Source: Butyricicoccus porcorum (lineage in GTDB: Bacteria > Bacillota > Clostridia > Oscillospirales > Butyricicoccaceae). Taken from it: a stretch of DNA of 64,000 bases. The stretch spans positions 1 to 64,000 of the forward strand of contig NZ_NHOC01000007.1 of the NCBI RefSeq assembly GCF_002157465.1, in the 5' to 3' direction. The position numbers and the translations under genes are program-made. Positions 59,367-64,000 of this stretch are shown in pieces (the first letter of the stretch is position 1; every line of letters begins with the position of its first letter). Below the pieces are notes generated by a model that saw only the letters and a list, made by a program, of their open reading frames with translations, was not told the DNA's origin and ran no database searches.

Positions 59367-61793
59367 ATGCATGTCGTAGGAAAAGCGCTGCCGCGCGTGG
59401 ATATCCGCGGCAAAGTGACGGGCGAGGCGAAATATACCGCCGATCTGGAACCCGCCGGTATTCTGCACGGGAAGGTGGTGCACTCCACCATTGCAAATGG
59501 TGTAGTTACGGGTTTTGATCTGGAGAAAGCGTTGGCTGTACCCGGTGTCGTCAAAATTGTGACCTGCTTTGATGTGCCGGATCATCCGTTCCCGACCGCC
59601 GGACATCCGTGGAGCGTGGAAACACGCCATCAGGATATCCGTGACCGAAAACTGCTCAATCAGCGCGTGCGCTATTACGGCGATGATATTGCGGCGGTTG
59701 TGGCGGAGACTGAGCTGGCTGCGGAAAAAGCGGCGCGGCTGGTAAAAGTACAATACGAGGAATACCAGCCGATTGTCACGACGGAGGCGGCGATGCGCGA
59801 GGGCGCAACCCCACTGCACCCTGAGCTGAGAAAGGACAACGTCATCGTACATTCCCATATGACAATGGGACCGTCGGATTTTACTTTTGAAGAAGGCAGA
59901 AAACAGGCGGAGGAACAGTACGGGGCGGACAACATCGCAGTTGTCGACCGGGTTTATCATACCCCGCGTGTTTCACATTGTCACCTTGAACTTCCGACTT
60001 CATGGGCATATGTGGAAACCAACGGCAAAATTACCGTTGTGACTTCCACACAAATTCCGCATATTGTGCGCCGGTGTACGGCGCAGGCGCTCGGCGTCCC
60101 GGTGGGACAGGTGCGCATCATTAAACCGTATATCGGCGGCGGCTTCGGCAATAAGCAGGATACCCTGTATGAGCCACTCAATGCCTATCTGTCGCTTTCA
60201 GTCGGCGGCAGGGCAGTCAGGCTGGAAATCAGCCGTGAGGAGACCATTGTCAGCACGCGCACCCGCCATGCCATTGACGGGCATTGCCGCGGCATCGTCA
60301 CCAGGGACGGGCGCATTTTGGCGCGCCAGTTGGAGGCGTATGCCAACAACGGTGCGTATGCGTCGCACGGGCATGCCATCTGTGCCAACTGCGGCAATGT
60401 CTTTAAGGATTTGTACCGTGACGAGATGGGCGCGGAAATCGACTGCTGGACGGTGTATACCTCGTCCCCGACGGCGGGCGCCATGCGTGGCTATGGCATT
60501 CCGCAGTCCATCTGGATGGCGGAATGTCTGACGGATGATCTGGCATATGCCATCGGCGCAGACCCCTGCCAGTTTCGACTGGACAACTGCATGCAGGCTG
60601 GCTTTGTCGATCCCGCGAACGGCATCACATTCCATTCCTATGGTCTGAAGAAATGCATCGAAGCGGGACGAAAACACATTGGCTGGGATGAAAAGTGGGA
60701 AAATTACCGTCATCAGACCGGCTCTGTGCGCCGCGGCGTGGGCATGGCGATTTTTTGCTATAAGACAGGCGTGCATCCGATTTCACTCGAGACCGCATCC
60801 GTCCGCATGGTGCTCAACCAGGACGGTTCGATACAGTTGTGCATGGGAGCGACGGAAATCGGGCAGGGTGCGGATACCGTGTTCACCCAGATGGCGGCAG
60901 AAACAACCGGCATCACACCCGACCGTATCTATGCCGTTTCAACACAGGATACGGATATCACGCCGTTTGATACCGGTGCATATGCCTCTCGACAGACCTA
61001 TGTCTCCGGCATGGCGTGTAAAAAGTGCGCCGAAGAGCTGCGCGCCAAAATTCTGGCGTATGCGGTGCGCATGCTCAATCAGGACGGAATCCAGATGGAG
61101 CAGACCATTTATGCCGGTCAGGTGAAACAGGCTGTCCAAAAATTACAGCAGTCGATTGGCCTGCGTGACGGCGAGCCGGTCTCTGCGGATATGCTGGACA
61201 TCGTGGACAACAAAATTGTCGTTTCCGGCGGCGAACCGGTGCTGTTCGACGTCGCTGAGGTCGCTACGACGGCGTTTTATTCGCTCGATGATTCGCGGCA
61301 CCTGACTGCGGAGGTCACCAACCAGTGCAAGGACAATTCGTTTGCGTCCGGCTGCTGCTTCGTGGAAATTGAGATTGACCTCCCGCTCGGACTTGTCACC
61401 GTGAAGGATATCATCAATGTGCATGATTCGGGTACGATCATCAATCCGCAGACCGCGCGCGGGCAGGTACAGGGCGGCATGAGCATGGGTCTTGGCTACG
61501 GTCTTTCTGAAGAGTTGCTGATAGATGAAAAGACCGGTCGCGTACGGAATGACAACCTGCTGGATTATAAAATTCCGACTGCGATGGATACACCTGATCT
61601 GCATGTGGAATTTATTGAACTGGATGACCCCACCGGGCCGTATGGAAACAAATCACTCGGCGAGCCGCCTGCCATCCCGGTGGCACCCGCCATCCGCAAC
61701 GCGATTCTGAACGCGACCGGTGTGGCAATGGACACGGCGCCCATGACTGCACAGCGGCTGATTGCGGCGTTCCGGCAGCATGGGTTGATTTAA
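59367..61793 (+). CDS. xdhA: xanthine dehydrogenase molybdenum-binding subunit
   Basis: 808 residues from the ATG at 59367, with AGGGAGGGGAACG upstream. Mo-pterin subunit hydroxylating hypoxanthine and xanthine. Motifs: IGGGFGNKQDTLYEP, AGAMRGYGIPQSIWMAE with the substrate arginine, ATEIGQGADTVFTQM, and SLGEPPAIP with catalytic Glu766, as in true xanthine dehydrogenases. The order Mo, FAD, Fe-S matches E. coli xdhABC. moaA directly upstream suggests coordinate expression of enzyme and cofactor. Related purine hydroxylases remain possible. Confidence 0.88.
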   Translation: MHVVGKALPRVDIRGKVTGEAKYTADLEPAGILHGKVVHSTIANGVVTGFDLEKALAVPGVVKIVTCFDVPDHPFPTAGHPWSVETRHQDIRDRKLLNQRVRYYGDDIAAVVAETELAAEKAARLVKVQYEEYQPIVTTEAAMREGATPLHPELRKDNVIVHSHMTMGPSDFTFEEGRKQAEEQYGADNIAVVDRVYHTPRVSHCHLELPTSWAYVETNGKITVVTSTQIPHIVRRCTAQALGVPVGQVRIIKPYIGGGFGNKQDTLYEPLNAYLSLSVGGRAVRLEISREETIVSTRTRHAIDGHCRGIVTRDGRILARQLEAYANNGAYASHGHAICANCGNVFKDLYRDEMGAEIDCWTVYTSSPTAGAMRGYGIPQSIWMAECLTDDLAYAIGADPCQFRLDNCMQAGFVDPANGITFHSYGLKKCIEAGRKHIGWDEKWENYRHQTGSVRRGVGMAIFCYKTGVHPISLETASVRMVLNQDGSIQLCMGATEIGQGADTVFTQMAAETTGITPDRIYAVSTQDTDITPFDTGAYASRQTYVSGMACKKCAEELRAKILAYAVRMLNQDGIQMEQTIYAGQVKQAVQKLQQSIGLRDGEPVSADMLDIVDNKIVVSGGEPVLFDVAEVATTAFYSLDDSRHLTAEVTNQCKDNSFASGCCFVEIEIDLPLGLVTVKDIINVHDSGTIINPQTARGQVQGGMSMGLGYGLSEELLIDEKTGRVRNDNLLDYKIPTAMDTPDLHVEFIELDDPTGPYGNKSLGEPPAIPVAPAIRNAILNATGVAMDTAPMTAQRLIAAFRQHGLI

Positions 61794-61819
61794 GTCTCTG
61801 AGATCGGAGGGAGCATACC

Positions 61820-62710
61820 ATGTATGACATCAAATCGTTTTACGAGGCTTCGAGTGTTTCGGATGCGGTCGATGCGCTGGTGCGCGAGCCGGATGCGGAG
61901 ATTATCAGCGGCGGCACAGATGTGCTCATCCGCGTGCGAAATGGACGCGACACCGGGAAAGCACTCGTTTCCATCCACAATCTGAACGAATGGAAGGGCG
62001 TGCGCCTGACGGAAGACGGCGACCTTTGGATTGGTGCGGGCACTGCATTTTCTCACATCACCGCAGATCCGTTGATTCAACGATATGTGCCGATGCTGGG
62101 CGAAGCAGTCGATCAGGTCGGCGGCCCACAGATTCGCAATGTCGCCACCATCGGCGGCAACATCTGCAACGGTGCGACATCGGCGGATTCTGCGTCTACC
62201 ATGTGCACACTGGAAGCAGAGGTCGTACTGAGCGGCCCGAACGGGCAGCGTGTTGTCCCGGTGTGCGAGTTTTACACTGGACCGGGCAAGACCGTGCGCG
62301 AGCGGACGGAGGTTTGCACGCATTTTCTCATCCGGCGGGAAAATTTTGAGGGATGGTCGGGCGAGTATATCAAGTACGGCAAGCGCCGGGCGATGGAAAT
62401 TGCGACGCTCGGCTGTGCCGTGCGCGTCAAGCTGTCACAGGATAAAACGCGCTTTGAAGATGTGCGGCTGGCTTATGGCGTGGCCGCACCGACGCCGGTG
62501 CGCTGCCGGGCTGCGGAGGATGTGCTGCGCGGCTGTGCGGTTGCGGACAGCCAAGCAGCCGCAGCATTTGCCAAAACCGCGCTGACTGAGGTCAATCCGC
62601 GCTCGTCGTGGCGCGCATCGAAGGAATTTCGTTTGCAGCTGGTAGAGGAACTCGCCAAACGCGCGCTGCACGCAGCAGTACAGAAGGCAGGAGGGATCCC
62701 ATATGCTTAA
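61820..62710 (+). CDS. xdhB: xanthine dehydrogenase FAD-binding subunit
   Basis: 296 residues. FAD domain with EIISGGTDVLIRVRNGRD and VGGPQIRNVATIGGNICNGATS, the two dinucleotide-binding segments, and a C-terminal CO-dehydrogenase flavoprotein domain. Full length, unlike the shorter FAD subunit of the first operon. GGAGGGAG precedes the ATG. It overlaps xdhC by 8 bases. Confidence 0.9.
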   Translation: MYDIKSFYEASSVSDAVDALVREPDAEIISGGTDVLIRVRNGRDTGKALVSIHNLNEWKGVRLTEDGDLWIGAGTAFSHITADPLIQRYVPMLGEAVDQVGGPQIRNVATIGGNICNGATSADSASTMCTLEAEVVLSGPNGQRVVPVCEFYTGPGKTVRERTEVCTHFLIRRENFEGWSGEYIKYGKRRAMEIATLGCAVRVKLSQDKTRFEDVRLAYGVAAPTPVRCRAAEDVLRGCAVADSQAAAAFAKTALTEVNPRSSWRASKEFRLQLVEELAKRALHAAVQKAGGIPYA

Positions 62711-63197
62711 CATTGTACATATGACGGTCAACGGGAAGGAACAGGAGCTTGCTGTTGATGTGCGTGAGTCTCTGCTGGATACATTGCGGAATCGCTTGCA
62801 TCTGACCTCGGTCAAAAAAGGCTGTGAGGTCGGCGAATGTGGGGCATGTACGGTGCTGGTCGACGGCGAGGCAGTAGACAGCTGCCTGTATCTGACCATG
62901 TGGGCAGATGGCAAACATGTGCTGACTGTAGAGGGGCTGAAGGGGCCGAACGGTGAGCTGTCGCCCATCCAGCAGGCCTTCATTGATGAAGCTGCCGTGC
63001 AGTGCGGCTTCTGTACGCCCGGACTGATCCTGACCGCAGTAGAAATCGTCGGAACCGGTAAGACATACAGCAGGGAGCAACTGAAAAAGCTGATTTCCGG
63101 CCATTTGTGCCGCTGCACCGGCTATGAGAGCATTTTAAACGCCATGGAACGCATTGCCGGAGAAAAACGGGAGCAGACAGCATCGGACGACAGATAA
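62703..63197 (+). CDS. xdhC: xanthine dehydrogenase iron-sulfur subunit
   Basis: 164 residues. Two [2Fe-2S] domains: KKGCEVGECGACTV with Cys41, 46, 49 and 61, then CGFCTPG and LCRCTG with Cys101, 104, 136 and 138. It relays electrons from Mo to FAD. The last gene of the operon. The name follows the E. coli scheme, where xdhC is the Fe-S subunit, and is distinct from the XdhC maturation factor of other bacteria. Confidence 0.92.
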   Translation: MLNIVHMTVNGKEQELAVDVRESLLDTLRNRLHLTSVKKGCEVGECGACTVLVDGEAVDSCLYLTMWADGKHVLTVEGLKGPNGELSPIQQAFIDEAAVQCGFCTPGLILTAVEIVGTGKTYSREQLKKLISGHLCRCTGYESILNAMERIAGEKREQTASDDR

Positions 63198-63205
63198 CAA
63201 CACAT

Positions 63206-63238
63206 AAAAATGCACACCCTCGTTCGGGGGTGTGCATT
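63206..63238 (-). terminator. terminator of DUF4317 gene
   Basis: AATGCACACCC / GGGTGTGCATT stem with T5 on the minus strand, between the converging xdhC and DUF4317 genes. Confidence 0.82.
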
Positions 63239-63255
63239 GCTGCATAACAGGGAAT

Positions 63256-64000
63256 TTATTCTCCTGCTTGCGCCGTGGCAAGCTCCGGCTCAAACTGGAT
63301 GGTTACGCCGCTGACTTCCACATTGTCCTCGGCGCGGATCAGGATGTACTTGATGCCGTCGATGGTTTTTGTCTGAATCAGGTCGCGCGCTTCCGGCTTG
63401 ACCTGAATGGTCACACCGGTTGTTTTGATATCGAAGCGCCGGTTGTCGATGATGTTTTTCGGGCTGACTGTCTGTCCTGCGCCAAAAGCGGCATCGAACT
63501 GCTCTTGAAAGGCATCGAGATGTTGTTCGGAAACGCCGCAGTCCTCCAATACCTCTTCGACTGTTTCGCGGTTAATCATCAGCGGTTCGGGCACTTTGCT
63601 TTCCTTGTGCATCTGGATCAGATCACTGAGCTGCTCGTGCACCGCCTGCACGACCTCCATGCTGCACTCTTCTTCCAGAGAAGCGGACAGCACTGTCTCA
63701 AAGCTGCGCCGCTGCTCCATGGCGGGTTTGGGCGCTTCTGCCTGGAAAATTGTGCTGATAAATTCCTCATGCGCATCGTCATCGCTGCGGGTATAGCACA
63801 GTGAATTATACAGGTTGGTCGTGCGGTCGTCGAAGGCGGGGAACAGGAAGCCGAGCTGCGGCGGGGAAACCAGCCAGTTTCCGGCAATGGTGCAGAACGA
63901 CTGCTGCTGATAATCATAGCCCAGCCCCGGTTTGGATTTTTTCACCGGGCAAATGCTGCAAATAATATGGGAGAATACATCCTCGGAACCGTCGGACAGC
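63256..64000 (-). CDS. DUF4317 family protein, cut by window edge
   Basis: C-terminal 247 or so codons of a protein whose start lies beyond the window. The frame is open to the last base, reading SEDVFSHIICSICPVKKSKP just before a GTG that might be mistaken for a start. Sequences such as HIICSICPVK, SPPQLGFLFPAFDDRTTNLY and PKNIIDNRRFDIKTTGVTIQ are typical of DUF4317, a conserved clostridial family of unknown function. The C-terminal tail is acidic. No catalytic motif is seen. Confidence 0.85.
   Translation of the reverse strand, partial: LSDGSEDVFSHIICSICPVKKSKPGLGYDYQQQSFCTIAGNWLVSPPQLGFLFPAFDDRTTNLYNSLCYTRSDDDAHEEFISTIFQAEAPKPAMEQRRSFETVLSASLEEECSMEVVQAVHEQLSDLIQMHKESKVPEPLMINRETVEEVLEDCGVSEQHLDAFQEQFDAAFGAGQTVSPKNIIDNRRFDIKTTGVTIQVKPEARDLIQTKTIDGIKYILIRAEDNVEVSGVTIQFEPELATAQAGE

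Noticed and set aside
1-64000. CRISPR arrays, toxin-antitoxin or restriction systems
   Set aside because: No array of regularly spaced repeats and no recognisable cas, restriction or toxin gene could be found in any frame. The repeats seen are the isolated ones listed.

Overview
The window is a 64-kb piece of a GC-rich, anaerobic, Gram-positive Clostridia chromosome, most like a gut Oscillospirales or Butyricicoccaceae-type organism. The placement is inference from gene content: an [FeFe]-hydrogenase maturase (HydE), formate-THF ligase, a sodium-pumping oxaloacetate decarboxylase, a tryptophan T-box on the trp operon, lipoproteins with lipoboxes, a SpoIVFB-like M50 protease, DUF4317 and DUF4186 proteins, and GGAGG-type ribosome binding sites with frequent TTG/GTG starts. 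No rRNA is present to fix the taxonomy.

Layout. 1-4520 is mobile DNA: a frameshifted IS3-family element, then an AT-rich prophage scar whose main gene fuses a tail tape-measure protein to the catalytic half of a tyrosine integrase. The scar ends at the 3' end of a tRNA-Arg(CCG) gene, the presumed attachment site. 4.7-12 kb holds hydE, nnrE, an iron alcohol dehydrogenase, ogt, and an AraC-iolE-iolG inositol set. 12-16.7 kb holds a MalY/PatB lyase and a four-gene oxaloacetate decarboxylase Na+ pump. 17-24.7 kb is an MBL hydrolase and a complete trpEGDCFBA operon under a Trp T-box. 25-33.4 kb has glgP, ppk1, a secreted WG-repeat protein, a PstS-like lipoprotein and a LuxR-type regulator with a terminator in its leader. 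33.5-43.3 kb is housekeeping: an EamA remnant, a radical SAM protein, upp, tsaB-tsaE, fhs, rodA, a lipoprotein, an Rrf2 regulator, serine acetyltransferase and tcdA. 43.3-46.8 kb is a first molybdenum hydroxylase operon. 47-54.4 kb carries glgX-mutY, glcK, a SpoIVFB-like protease, carD, ispD-ispF and a small gene. An IS1182-type element (54458-55960) sits inside a palindrome that is duplicated on both sides. 56-64 kb has a GNAT protein, YaiI, a YccF remnant, a deformylase, DUF4186, moaA, a second molybdenum hydroxylase operon (XdhABC type) and a partial DUF4317 gene.

How the genes work together. GlgP, GlgX and GlcK form a glycogen-to-glucose-phosphate route, although they are dispersed. MoaA makes the cofactor precursor needed by the two xanthine dehydrogenase-type operons. 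The Rrf2 regulator and serine acetyltransferase suggest local control of cysteine or Fe-S supply. The strongest unusual signals are the terminator in the luxR leader, the 32-bp palindromic duplication around the IS1182 element, the tape-measure/integrase fusion, the perfect inverted repeat over the rrf2 promoter, and the ppk1 / WG-repeat / PstS-like neighbourhood. I found no CRISPR array and no clear new defence system. Start codons were reassigned from ribosome binding sites where the longest frame had none.
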